Origin: Pseudoxanthomonas helianthi
GTDB taxonomy: Bacteria; Pseudomonadota; Gammaproteobacteria; Xanthomonadales; Xanthomonadaceae
Direction: 5' to 3'
Assembly (NCBI RefSeq): GCF_017939625.1
Contig: NZ_JAGKTC010000001.1
Location: forward strand, 248,413 to 312,412
DNA length: 64,000 nucleotides
This document shows, one piece after another, positions 27,360-36,517 of this stretch. Under the pieces are notes generated by a model, which saw only the letters and a program-made list of their open reading frames with translations, ran no database searches and was not told the DNA's origin. The position numbers were made by a program, and so were the translations under genes. Positions within the stretch are counted from its first letter, which is position 1; each line of letters opens with the position of its first letter.

Positions 27360-27776
27360 CTATCGACGGCAGTCGGCTGGGTTGGCCTTGCACGAAGCGT
27401 TTATCTGGTTATCCCGCTTTGCCAAGTCCCTCCCAACGACATAGCCCATCGCGATCATGAGCCCGACCACGAGCGCAATCAGCTGAGCGACCTTGAAGAG
27501 GTCGATAGCAGGCCGCGCCTTGATGACATCGACGGTCAATGTCGGAGGCAACTCAACGACAGGAGACTTCATGGCTTCATCCAATGCCAAAGGTTCGACG
27601 CCGAGTGCGAGCGTGATGGCGGACCTGGACTCCAAGGACGCATTACCCTCGGCTTCAAGGCGCTGGATGGTACGAACGCTCAACCCAGAGACCGCGGCAA
27701 GATGCTCCTGGGACCAGCCCTTGTCCTCACGCAATTTCCTAATGAGGCGTGTGTCTAGCTTCACGTCCGATGCCAT
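27360..27776 (-). CDS. XRE-type HTH regulator with C-terminal membrane helix
   Basis: The 138-residue protein has an N-terminal helix-turn-helix of the Cro/CI type (LIRKLREDKGWSQEHLAAVS then GLSVRTIQRLEAEG) at about 8-60, a linker, and one membrane helix near 100-120 (FKVAQLIALVVGLMIAMGYV), ending in a short tail with two Cys residues. This would be a membrane-anchored DNA-binding protein. AAGGA lies about 9 bases before the chosen ATG; an upstream in-frame ATG at 27884 is unlikely. G+C is visibly lower than in neighbouring genes, hinting at acquisition. It follows hom by 108 bases. Confidence 0.75.
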   Translation of the reverse strand: MASDVKLDTRLIRKLREDKGWSQEHLAAVSGLSVRTIQRLEAEGNASLESRSAITLALGVEPLALDEAMKSPVVELPPTLTVDVIKARPAIDLFKVAQLIALVVGLMIAMGYVVGRDLAKRDNQINASCKANPADCRR

Positions 27777-27884
27777 TTGCTGGATTCCTTTGGATATTGT
27801 CGATACCCATGGAATCTTTGTCGATGCGACGGTGACATGACCACGACAGCAACACGACAGATACCCGACATTCAAGCGAATCAA

Positions 27885-29030
27885 TTACATAGCGAACGGA
27901 AACGGTGGCGCATTGATGCCGAGCACGTCATCGAGCAATGCCGCAGCGGTGACCTCTGCGCCTGCACCCGGCCCCTGGATTACCAGCGGATTCGTGTCGT
28001 AGCGGTCGCTAAAGATCGCAACCTTGTTGTCGGTGCCGCTGCCGCCGCACAGTGGATGGTCGGCGGGCAGCGTGGCGAGGCCGACGCTGGCATTGCCCTC
28101 GCTGTCGAAGCGGCCGAGGAAGCGCAGTTTCTCGCCGTTGCGATAAGCCTCGCGGAAACGCTCGCCCAACGGCAGGTCGAGTTGATCGAGTTGGGCATCG
28201 ACTTCCCCGGCCGGCAACGCCGCCAGCGCCGCCGGCACCAGCGAATCGACGCGGATATCCGCCGCCTGCAGCGGCAAGCCGGCGGCGCGGGCCAGGATCA
28301 GCAGCTTGCGGCGCACGTCTTCGCCGGACAGGTCGATGCGCGGGTCCGGCTCGGTGTAGCCGGCTTCCTTCGCCTTGCGCACGAAGCCGGAGAACGGGCG
28401 CATGCCGTCGTAGTGGTTGAACAACCACGCCAGCGAGCCCGACAGCACGCCTTCGACCCGATGGATGCGGTCGCCGCCGCGGACCAGTTCGCGGATCGAA
28501 CGGATCAGCGGCAACCCCGCGCCGACCGTGGCGCTGTCTCCATAGCGCGCGCCGCTTTCGCCAGCCTGGCGGATGGCCTGCGCGCGCGACCAGTCGGCGC
28601 CGTTGCCCAGCTTGTTGGCGGTGACCACGTGGATGCCGCGTGCCAGCCATTGCGCATGCTTCCCGGCGACCGTTTCGCTGGCGGTGGCGTCGACGACGAT
28701 GTCGCCACGACGTAAGCACTTTTCGACTCCCCCTTTTGCAAAAGGGGGGCTGGGGGGGATTTCCGCGGGAGAAGCAAATCCCCCTGTATCCCCCTTTTGC
28801 AAAGGGGGAGAAAAAGCACGCGCCTGTTCAATCATGACGGCAAGATCATCACGACATTCCAGCACAATGCGCGAATTCGCCAACCATGCGATATCCGGCA
28901 GATGCACGCCACGCTCGCGCAGGTGCAGGTAGCGCGCGACGAAGGCGCTGCCGACCACGCCGGTGCCGAACAACGCGATGCGCGCCGGCGCGGGCTCCTG
29001 CGCCGGCGCGAGTCGGACGACAGCGCTCAT
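27885..29030 (-). CDS. Homoserine dehydrogenase with an in-frame REP-like insertion
   Basis: The 381-residue protein is a ThrA C-domain-type homoserine dehydrogenase without aspartokinase or ACT domain: RIALFGTGVVGSAFVARYL (NAD(P) site), VVDATASETVAGKHAQWLA, VVTANKLGNGADWS (catalytic Lys region), GVLSGSLAWLFNHYDG and YTEPDPRIDLSGEDVRRK. Residues about 74-103 (SPPLQKGDTGGF ... PPSPPFAKGG) are encoded by an intergenic-type repeat at 28726-28810 read through without stop or frameshift. They fall in a loop before the VVDATAS strand. The ATG overlaps the metB stop by 4 bases. It supplies homoserine to MetX. Confidence 0.88.
   Translation of the reverse strand: MSAVVRLAPAQEPAPARIALFGTGVVGSAFVARYLHLRERGVHLPDIAWLANSRIVLECRDDLAVMIEQARAFSPPLQKGDTGGFASPAEIPPSPPFAKGGVEKCLRRGDIVVDATASETVAGKHAQWLARGIHVVTANKLGNGADWSRAQAIRQAGESGARYGDSATVGAGLPLIRSIRELVRGGDRIHRVEGVLSGSLAWLFNHYDGMRPFSGFVRKAKEAGYTEPDPRIDLSGEDVRRKLLILARAAGLPLQAADIRVDSLVPAALAALPAGEVDAQLDQLDLPLGERFREAYRNGEKLRFLGRFDSEGNASVGLATLPADHPLCGGSGTDNKVAIFSDRYDTNPLVIQGPGAGAEVTAAALLDDVLGINAPPFPFAM
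28726..28810. repeat. REP-like double palindrome inside homoserine dehydrogenase
   Basis: A perfect 20-base palindrome CCCCCTTTTGCAAAAGGGGG (28729-28748) and a near copy (28790-28808) face each other as inverted arms, with TGGGGGGGATT mirrored by AATCCCCCTGTA. Such elements normally lie between genes. This copy is within the hom reading frame and keeps it open. Confidence 0.9.
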
Positions 29031-30241
29031 GCGTCGGCGAACTTGCGTTTCGACGCTTCGGCCACCGCCTGCGCGCGTTCCAGCGCGGCAGACAGGTCGG
29101 CCACCAGGTCTTCGGCAGCTTCGATGCCCACCGACAGGCGCAGCAGGCCGTCGGAAATGCCGGCCTTGGCGCGCGCCTCCGCCGTCATCGCCGCGTGGGT
29201 CATCGAAGCCGGATGCGCAACCAGGCTTTCGACGCCGCCCAGCGATTCGGCCAGGGTGAAGTAACGCAGGCCATCGATGAAGGCGCGTACTTCGGCTTCG
29301 CCGCCTTCCAGTTCGAACGAGATCATCGCGCCGAAACCCTTCTGCTGGCGCGCGGCCAGCGCATGACCCGGATGCGATTCCAGCCCCGGGAAATACACCT
29401 TCGCCACCGCCGCGTGCCCATCGAGCAGCGTTGCGATGGCAGTGGCATTCTCCTGGTGCACGCGCAGGCGCGCATCCAGCGTGCGCAGGCCGCGCAGGGT
29501 CAGGAAGCTGTCGAACGGCGAACCGGTCAGGCCCAGCGCGTTGCCCCACCAGGTCAGCAGCTCATGGTGTTCCCGAGTCTTCGCGATCACTGCACCGCCG
29601 ACCACGTCGCTGTGGCCGTTGATGTACTTGGTGGTCGAATGCAGCACGATGTCGGCGTCGAATTCGAACGGACGCTGCAGCGCCGGCGACAGGAAGGTGT
29701 TGTCGACCACGGCCAGCGCGCCGGCCTTGTGCGCGGCGTCGATGACGAAGCGCAGGTCGGTGACGCGCAGCAGCGGGTTCGACGGGGTTTCGACCAGCAC
29801 GACGGCCGGCGACTGCGCCAGCGCGTCGGCCAGCGAACGCGGATCGGTCAGGTCGGCGGTGATCAGTTCGAAGTGGCCCTTCTTCGCCAGCGCGTTGAAC
29901 AAACGCCAGCTGCCGCCGTACGCGTCGTGCGGCACGACCAGCTTGTCGCCCGGCTGCAGCAACGCATGCAGCACCAGGGTGATCGCGCCCATGCCGGTGG
30001 CGGTGACCACCGCGCCGGCGCCGCCTTCCAGTTCGGCGAGCGCTTCGGCCAGCAGGTCGCGTGTCGGGTTGCCGCTGCGGGTGTAGTCGTACTGGCGCTT
30101 GTTGCCGAAGCCATCGAAGCTGAAGTTCGACGACAGCACGATCGGCGGGGTCACCGCGCCGTAGGCGGTGTCGCGGTCGATGCCGGCGCGCACGGCGGCG
30201 GTGGCGGCGGTACAGGCGGGCGATTCTGGCTGGATGCTCAT
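29027..30241 (-). CDS. metB: Cystathionine gamma-synthase (trans-sulfuration PLP enzyme)
   Basis: The 404-residue PLP enzyme joins an activated homoserine ester with cysteine to give cystathionine. It has YDYTRSGNPTRDLLAEALAE, the substrate/PLP segments VPHDAYGGSWRLF and ETPSNPLLRVTD, and the PLP Lys in LHSTTKYINGHSDVVGG. SLGGVESLVAHPASMTH is the C-terminal family stretch. A gamma-lyase or O-succinylhomoserine sulfhydrylase role cannot be excluded from sequence. The chosen ATG at 30241 (MSIQPESPAC) lies 19 bases after metX; longer starts upstream are unlikely. Confidence 0.9.
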   Translation of the reverse strand: MSIQPESPACTAATAAVRAGIDRDTAYGAVTPPIVLSSNFSFDGFGNKRQYDYTRSGNPTRDLLAEALAELEGGAGAVVTATGMGAITLVLHALLQPGDKLVVPHDAYGGSWRLFNALAKKGHFELITADLTDPRSLADALAQSPAVVLVETPSNPLLRVTDLRFVIDAAHKAGALAVVDNTFLSPALQRPFEFDADIVLHSTTKYINGHSDVVGGAVIAKTREHHELLTWWGNALGLTGSPFDSFLTLRGLRTLDARLRVHQENATAIATLLDGHAAVAKVYFPGLESHPGHALAARQQKGFGAMISFELEGGEAEVRAFIDGLRYFTLAESLGGVESLVAHPASMTHAAMTAEARAKAGISDGLLRLSVGIEAAEDLVADLSAALERAQAVAEASKRKFADA

Positions 30242-30260
30242 GGGGGCGGCCTTGCGGAAG

Positions 30261-31340
30261 TCAGAGATTGGGAATGCGGGAGGCGTGGTCGAAAGCGGTG
30301 CCATCGTTGGCTGCACCTGCGCGCCGTGCCGGTTCGTCGATCACGGCCTTGAGGATGGCGTCGATGCGATCGGTTTCCTTCAGGAAAGCGTCGTGGCCGT
30401 AGGGCGAGCGCACGATGCGCAGGTGGCCGAGCGTGCCCAGGCCTTCGACCAGGGCGACATGGTCGGCGAGCGGCACCAGGCGGTCGCCTTCGACCGCGAC
30501 CACGGTGGTCGGCACGCCGATCTGCTGCGGATCGGCGCGGTGCAGGTCGATGGATTCGGACAGGCGCAGGAACGCGGTGACCGGCGTGCGCGCGACGTAC
30601 TGCGCGCCGGCCGCGTCGAGATAGTCTTCGGCGGCCACGCGCACGCGGCCGTTGACGATTTCCGGCAGCGCGTCGAAACGTTCGCCGAATTCCTCCGGCG
30701 TGCGGTAGCTGAGCATGGCGAACTGGCGCGCCAGCGACAGCCCCTGCTGGTCGGCGCACTGCAACTGGCCCAGGGCCACGGACTTGCGCTGCAGCGCGCG
30801 CCACGCGGCGGCGAACGGATGCGGCTTGTGCGCGCCGCTGACCGCGATCAGCTTGCCCAGCCGGTGTGGATGGCGGACGGCCAGGTGCTGGCCGACCAGC
30901 GCGCCGTAGGAATAACCGACGAAGGCTTGCAGCCGTTCGATTTCCAGCGCATCCAGCAGCGCGGCGATCGCGTCGGCCTGGTCGGCGGGATCGATCGGCG
31001 CATCGAGCTTGCCATCGGCGCCGACGAAGTCGAAGGCGAGGATGCGGCGCTGCGCCGGATCCAGCGCACGGCCTGCGCCGACCAGTTCGTTGGCCCAGCC
31101 TTTTTCCGGGAACTCGACGCTGGCGGCGATATGGCGATGCGCGGAAATGCCGCCGGCGACGAACACCACCGGCGCGTCCGCCGGGCCCTGCACTTCGTAA
31201 CGCAAGATCACCGAGCGGGGGCCGGCGTGGCGCAGGGCCAGAACGACAGGGAACTCACCGCGGACGGCACGCACGCCACGATCGACGCGCGCGGTGGTCT
31301 GGGGGAAGGAAGTCTGCGGCTTTGCGTTCACGACACTCAT
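30261..31340 (-). CDS. metX: Homoserine O-acyltransferase family (MetX; possibly serine O-succinyltransferase)
   Basis: The 359-residue alpha/beta-hydrolase-type acyltransferase shows VVFVAGGISAHRH, the nucleophile Ser in VGYSYGALVGQHLA, the Asp in VVAVEGDRLVP and the His in YGHDAFLKE. MetX activates homoserine for methionine synthesis. Some xanthomonad MetX-like enzymes have been reported to act on serine with succinyl-CoA, so specificity needs assay. The ATG at 31340 (MSVVNAKPQ) is preceded by a long leader with a SAM-I riboswitch, and metB and hom follow closely, so the operon is methionine-related. Confidence 0.88.
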   Translation of the reverse strand: MSVVNAKPQTSFPQTTARVDRGVRAVRGEFPVVLALRHAGPRSVILRYEVQGPADAPVVFVAGGISAHRHIAASVEFPEKGWANELVGAGRALDPAQRRILAFDFVGADGKLDAPIDPADQADAIAALLDALEIERLQAFVGYSYGALVGQHLAVRHPHRLGKLIAVSGAHKPHPFAAAWRALQRKSVALGQLQCADQQGLSLARQFAMLSYRTPEEFGERFDALPEIVNGRVRVAAEDYLDAAGAQYVARTPVTAFLRLSESIDLHRADPQQIGVPTTVVAVEGDRLVPLADHVALVEGLGTLGHLRIVRSPYGHDAFLKETDRIDAILKAVIDEPARRAGAANDGTAFDHASRIPNL

Positions 31341-31450
31341 GGCGGTTCCAAGGAAACTGAAACGGCCATCGAGCTTCGCGGAGCCCGCGTTCGCCGCGCC
31401 GGGAAGGCGCGTTCGAACCATCTTTCGGCGGACGCTTCGCTTGCGCGGGT

Positions 31451-31547
31451 CCCCGCAGGATTTGGCACCGTCCACGGAAGCTTGCGCGTCCGTCGGTTGC
31501 CCCGGCTTCAAAGGGCCTGTCCCTCAGCCGGTCTCGATGGTGCGGGC
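31451..31547 (-). ncRNA. SAM-I (S-box) riboswitch aptamer upstream of metX
   Basis: Read on the minus strand the leader contains CCATCGAGACCGGCTGAGGG, CAGGCCCTTTGAAGCCGGGG, CAACC and finally GACGGTGCCAAATCCTGC, the conserved S-box core including the kink-turn and the GGTGCCAA stretch. Helix P1 is formed by GCCCGCA (5') and TGCGGGG (3'). The aptamer ends about 110 bases before the metX ATG. A promoter lies directly upstream. Binding of S-adenosylmethionine should repress metX-metB-hom; whether through termination or translation is not clear. Confidence 0.88.
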
Positions 31548-31577
31548 ACTTTGCCAGCCCATCGCCCCGCCTGTCAA
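31548..31577 (-). promoter_or_regulatory. Putative promoter of the metX operon
   Basis: On the minus strand TTGACA (31577-31572, perfect -35) is followed 18 bases later by CAAAGT (31553-31548), which can act as a weak -10. Transcription would start within a few bases of the riboswitch P1 helix. Confidence 0.6.
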
Positions 31578-31656
31578 TCGCTTCATGCCGATAAAGCGAT
31601 AAATTATTTGCAGTGGAAACCATCGCCAATTCAGCAATGTCGGCAAGGACTTAACG

Positions 31657-31662
31657 CATACT
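31657..31662 (+). promoter_or_regulatory. Putative -10 for leaderless propeller lipoprotein gene
   Basis: CATACT ends 6 bases before the ATG at 31669, predicting +1 at its A. The same hexamer sits at the same place before the hydrolase gene at 57317. AAGGA lies about 19 bases upstream, too far for a Shine-Dalgarno. Confidence 0.4.
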
Positions 31663-31668
31663 TTGCAT

Positions 31669-32772
31669 ATGAAACGTTTTCAGCCATGGATTGGGGTCCT
31701 GGTCCTCCTGCTGGCCGGTTGCGCCAGTACCCCGCGCACCACAGCGCCAGTGAAGGCCGATGCAATGGTTCCGGAGGCCTGGCGTTCCGCGCCTTCCCCC
31801 GGCGACGAACTGGACTCCCTGGCCGTATGGCCCAGCGAGACCGGCACGCCCTGGGTGATCGCCACCGCCAAGTCCAGCCACCGCCTGGTGGTGTTCGACG
31901 GCGACAGCGGCCAACGCTTGCGCACGGTGGGCGAGCGCGGCCAGCAGCCCGGCCAGTTCAACCGGCCCAACGGCGTGGCCGTGTTCGGCGACCTGCTGCT
32001 GGTGGCCGAACGCGACAACCATCGCGTGCAAGTGTTCGGGCTGCCGGAGTTCCGACCGTTGCTGAGCTTCGGCGACGACGTGCTGCGGGCGCCCTACGGG
32101 CTGTGGTTGCACGAGGCCGGTCCCGGCCAACTGGAAGTGTTCGTCACCGACAGTTACATGGTCCGCAGCGGAAACGGCACGCGTTCCCACGACAAGGAAA
32201 ACGACTGGGTGCCACCGCCGCTGGCCGAGCTGGGCGAACGGATCAAGCGCTTCCGCGTGGACCAGGACGACGACGGCACGGTGAAGGCGACCTATCTCGG
32301 CGCATTCGGCGACACCGGCCGGTCGGGCGCGTTGCGCATGGTCGAGTCGATCGCCGGCGACGTGGCCAACGATCGCCTGCTGATCGCCGAGGAAGACCCG
32401 CGCAGCACGCGCACCTTGCGCGATTACACCCTGCAGGGCCGCTATCGCGGCGACGACCTGCCCGCGTTCGTCGCCGATCCGGAGGGCGTCGCCCTGTGGA
32501 ACTGCGATGCCGACCAGCGCGGCTATTGGGTCGCGGTGGACCAGCTGAAGCCGACCTTGTTCCGCGTGTTCGACCGTGACAACCTGCGCCCGATGGGCAC
32601 TTTCACCGGCGACGCCACCGCCAACACCGACGGCATTGCCCTGTATGCCGCCGGCACGCCGCGTTTTCCCGCCGGCGTGCTGTACGCGGTCGACGACGAT
32701 CTGTCGCTGTCCGCGTTCGACCTGGGCGAGGTCGCGCGCGCGTTGAACCTGTCGAAAACCTGCCAGCCATGA
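31669..32772 (+). CDS. Beta-propeller lipoprotein, phytase/NHL-like
   Basis: The product (367 residues) has a lipoprotein signal (GVLVLLLAGCASTP). The rest is propeller-like: VIATAKSSHRLVVFDGDSGQ, GQFNRPNGVAVFGDLLLVAE and HRVQVFGLPE resemble NHL and beta-propeller phytase blades; DPRSTRTLRDYTLQGRY and ADPEGVALW fit phytase-like proteins. It may hydrolyse phosphate esters or just bind a ligand; phytase calcium ligands cannot be verified. Its stop overlaps the next ATG by 4 bases, so it is coupled to an M23 peptidase-like gene. An ATG at 31663 would add two residues. Confidence 0.72.
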   Translation: MKRFQPWIGVLVLLLAGCASTPRTTAPVKADAMVPEAWRSAPSPGDELDSLAVWPSETGTPWVIATAKSSHRLVVFDGDSGQRLRTVGERGQQPGQFNRPNGVAVFGDLLLVAERDNHRVQVFGLPEFRPLLSFGDDVLRAPYGLWLHEAGPGQLEVFVTDSYMVRSGNGTRSHDKENDWVPPPLAELGERIKRFRVDQDDDGTVKATYLGAFGDTGRSGALRMVESIAGDVANDRLLIAEEDPRSTRTLRDYTLQGRYRGDDLPAFVADPEGVALWNCDADQRGYWVAVDQLKPTLFRVFDRDNLRPMGTFTGDATANTDGIALYAAGTPRFPAGVLYAVDDDLSLSAFDLGEVARALNLSKTCQP

Positions 32773-33704
32773 ACCGCGCGTGTCGCCCGTGGCTGTTGTT
32801 CGGCCTGGCGGCGTTGTTGCTGGCCGGGTCCATGCCGGGCGAAGCCTCGCGCCTGTATCGCTGGAAGGACAAGAACGGCGTCACCCACTACGGCGACCGC
32901 CCGCCTGACGCCTCGGTCGCTTCCGCGCGTGATGTCAGCATCATTCCGTTCCGCAATCCGCCCGGCGCGATGGTGCGCCTGCGCGTGGAAAGCCGCGGCC
33001 CCTCGTACCAGGTCTGGGCCGACAACAGCCTGTACGGCCCGGCCGAGGTCGAACTGCGCTTCAAGCGCAGCCGCAACGTGCGCGCCACCCCGACCCTGCC
33101 CTTGCGCGCGACCATTGCCGCGCGCGCCAGCAGCCGCGTCGCCGAGATCGTGCTGGAAGACGAATTCGCCGCCGGCGACTACGAGCTGGAGCTCGACGCC
33201 CTGCCCGGCAACCCGGCCGCACGGCCCGACCTGGGTTTCCAGTACCGCGTGCCGTTCGAATACGCCCGCGTGCGCGTCGACCAGGGCCCGGGCGGCGGCT
33301 TCAGCCACGACGACGCGCAGAACTACTACGCGGTCGACTTCGCCCTGCCGGTGGGCACGCCGATCCTGGCCGCGCGCGCCGGCACCGTGATGCAGGTCGA
33401 ATCCGATTTCGAGAAAGCCAGCCTGAACCGCGAGAAGTTCGGCGGCCGCGCCAACTTCATCCGCGTCCTGCACGACGACGGCAGCATGGCCGTGTACGCG
33501 CACCTGCAATGGGACGGGGTGCAGGTGCGGGTCGGCCAGCGCGTGCAGCAGGGCCAGCGCATCGGCCTGTCCGGCAACACCGGTTTCAGCACCGGGCCGC
33601 ACCTGCATTTCGTCGTGCAGGCCAACCGCGGCATGCAGCTGGCGGCGATCCCGTTCCGCATGTTCGGGCCGCTGGGTGAGCTGAAATTCCCTGGCGGACG
33701 GTAA
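32769..33704 (+). CDS. DUF4124-M23 peptidase-like envelope protein
   Basis: The 311-residue product has a signal peptide, then a DUF4124 motif (RLYRWKDKNGVTHYGDRPP) at 28-46 and a C-terminal M23/LytM domain (about 180-285). The LytM part keeps VYAHLQWDG (His245), GLSGNTGFSTGPHLHF (His278, His280) and Asp190 in YYAVDFALPVGTP. The first zinc His of HxxxD is replaced by Tyr186, so catalysis is doubtful and it may be a binding or activating factor. It is coupled to the upstream propeller lipoprotein. A REP-like repeat follows. Confidence 0.85.
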   Translation: MNRACRPWLLFGLAALLLAGSMPGEASRLYRWKDKNGVTHYGDRPPDASVASARDVSIIPFRNPPGAMVRLRVESRGPSYQVWADNSLYGPAEVELRFKRSRNVRATPTLPLRATIAARASSRVAEIVLEDEFAAGDYELELDALPGNPAARPDLGFQYRVPFEYARVRVDQGPGGGFSHDDAQNYYAVDFALPVGTPILAARAGTVMQVESDFEKASLNREKFGGRANFIRVLHDDGSMAVYAHLQWDGVQVRVGQRVQQGQRIGLSGNTGFSTGPHLHFVVQANRGMQLAAIPFRMFGPLGELKFPGGR

Positions 33705-33728
33705 CCGCCGCCCGAACTGCCATCCGGT

Positions 33729-33813
33729 GTGGGAGCGACGTAAGTCGCGAATGCTTTGCTTCTGGCTCCGACAACAAGGGCGGAAAAAGCATCGCGACTT
33801 ACGTCGCTCCCAC
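33729..33813. repeat. REP-like inverted repeat
   Basis: Arms at 33729-33750 and 33792-33813 are perfect reverse complements (head GTGGGAGCGACGTAAG), and pairing extends to ATGCT/AGCAT with one bulged base. A degraded copy lies at 61296-61357. It fills most of the gap between the M23 gene and prfC. Confidence 0.85.
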
Positions 33814-33856
33814 GATGAAGATACCGGGCGCGGGGACGTGATGGGGGCCTACGGCG

Positions 33857-33862
33857 TATAAT
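33857..33862 (+). promoter_or_regulatory. Putative prfC promoter -10
   Basis: A consensus TATAAT lies 46 bases before the prfC ATG. The region 18 bases upstream (GGGACG) is a weak -35. The leader contains a small hairpin (CGCCCTTGCGGGCG). Confidence 0.55.
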
Positions 33863-33908
33863 CCGCGCCTCCCCGAATCCCCGAAACGCCCTTGCGGGCG
33901 CCGTCCCC

Positions 33909-35525
<1,617 letters not shown>

Positions 35526-35532
35526 TGTCGTT

Positions 35533-35696
35533 CCCTTCTCCCTTCGGGAGAAGAAGGTGCCCGCAGAGCCTGCCCCGTACTTGATACGGGGGCGGATGAG
35601 GGCGGGAGAATTCCGACTCTCGGAAACTTTCATCGCGACCGGATGCTTACGCCCTCATCCGGCGCTTCGCGCCACCTTCTCCCGGTGGGAGAAGGG
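35533..35696. repeat. Composite REP-like element after prfC
   Basis: It begins with CCCTTCTCCCTTCGGGAGAAG and ends with CTTCTCCCGGTGGGAGAAGGG; the inner GGATGAGGGCG and CGCCCTCATCCGGCGCTTCG parts face each other. Same family as 16183-16351. It forms long-range secondary structure and has no coding potential I can support. Confidence 0.75.
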
Positions 35697-35767
35697 TTTA
35701 TTCACCATTCGGAACGGCCGTTCCGCGTACAGATGCACGCCATGCTGCGTTGCGGTAATTTGCGCGC

Positions 35768-36424
35768 ATGAACGCCGGCACCGCCCCGCGCCACGAAATC
35801 GTCGACATCCGCGATGAAATCGCCAACGCCCTGACCCACGGCCTGGGCGCGGTCGCCGCGCTTGCCGGCAGCGCAGTGCTGATCACCTTGGCGGCGATCT
35901 ACGGCGATGGCTGGCAACTGGGCGCGTCGATCGTGTTCGGCATCAGTCTGTTGCTGCTCTACACCGCCTCCACGCTGTACCACGCGATCCAGCATCCCGT
36001 CGCCAAGGGCCGGCTCAAGGTCTTCGACCATTGCGCGATCTACCTGCTGATCGCCGGCACCTATACCCCGTTCACCCTGATCGGCCTGCGCGGGCCGTGG
36101 GGCTGGGGGCTGTTCGCGGCGATCTGGACATTGGCGGTCGCCGGCGTGGCGTTCAAGCTGTTCTACACCGGACGCTTCAAGCTGCTGTCGACGATCGTGT
36201 ACATCGCGATGGGCTGGCTGGTGATCGTCGCGATCAAACCAATGCTGTCCGCGCTGGACGGCTGGACGCTGGGCTGGTTGCTCGCGGGCGGTGCGTTCTA
36301 CACGCTGGGCACGTTCTTCTACCATCGCGAATCGATCCCCTACTCGCATGCGATCTGGCACCTGTTCGTCATCGGCGGCAGCGTCTGCCACTTCGTCGCG
36401 GTGACGCGGCAGGTGCTGCCCTGA
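35768..36424 (+). CDS. Hemolysin III / PAQR-type membrane protein
   Basis: The 218-residue protein has seven predicted membrane helices and the family motifs: EIANALTHGLGAVAALAGS at the N terminus, TASTLYHAIQH, KVFDHCAIYLLIAGTYTPF and SHAIWHLFVIGGSVCHF. The His and Asp residues in these stretches form the metal site of PAQR proteins. The hemolytic role of the founding Bacillus protein is not general; bacterial relatives are linked to membrane lipid or metal homeostasis. A rho-independent terminator follows. Confidence 0.92.
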   Translation: MNAGTAPRHEIVDIRDEIANALTHGLGAVAALAGSAVLITLAAIYGDGWQLGASIVFGISLLLLYTASTLYHAIQHPVAKGRLKVFDHCAIYLLIAGTYTPFTLIGLRGPWGWGLFAAIWTLAVAGVAFKLFYTGRFKLLSTIVYIAMGWLVIVAIKPMLSALDGWTLGWLLAGGAFYTLGTFFYHRESIPYSHAIWHLFVIGGSVCHFVAVTRQVLP

Positions 36425-36457
36425 CCGGCGGTTCGATCGATACCGCCAACTGAACCG

Positions 36458-36480
36458 AAGCCGCCGCAAGGCGGCTTTTT
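36458..36480 (+). terminator. Rho-independent terminator after hemolysin III gene
   Basis: AAGCCGCC and GGCGGCTT form an 8-bp stem with a GCAA tetraloop, followed by TTT. It begins 34 bases after the stop codon and ends 38 bases before the asmA-like start. Confidence 0.85.
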
Positions 36481-36517
36481 CGCGCGCTGTGGACACCGCT
36501 GCTGGTCAAGTGGCCAC

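Noticed and set aside
28726..28810. Frameshift or pseudogene in homoserine dehydrogenase caused by the repeat
   Set aside because: The frame stays open through the repeat and family motifs continue on both sides, so the gene looks intact though lengthened.
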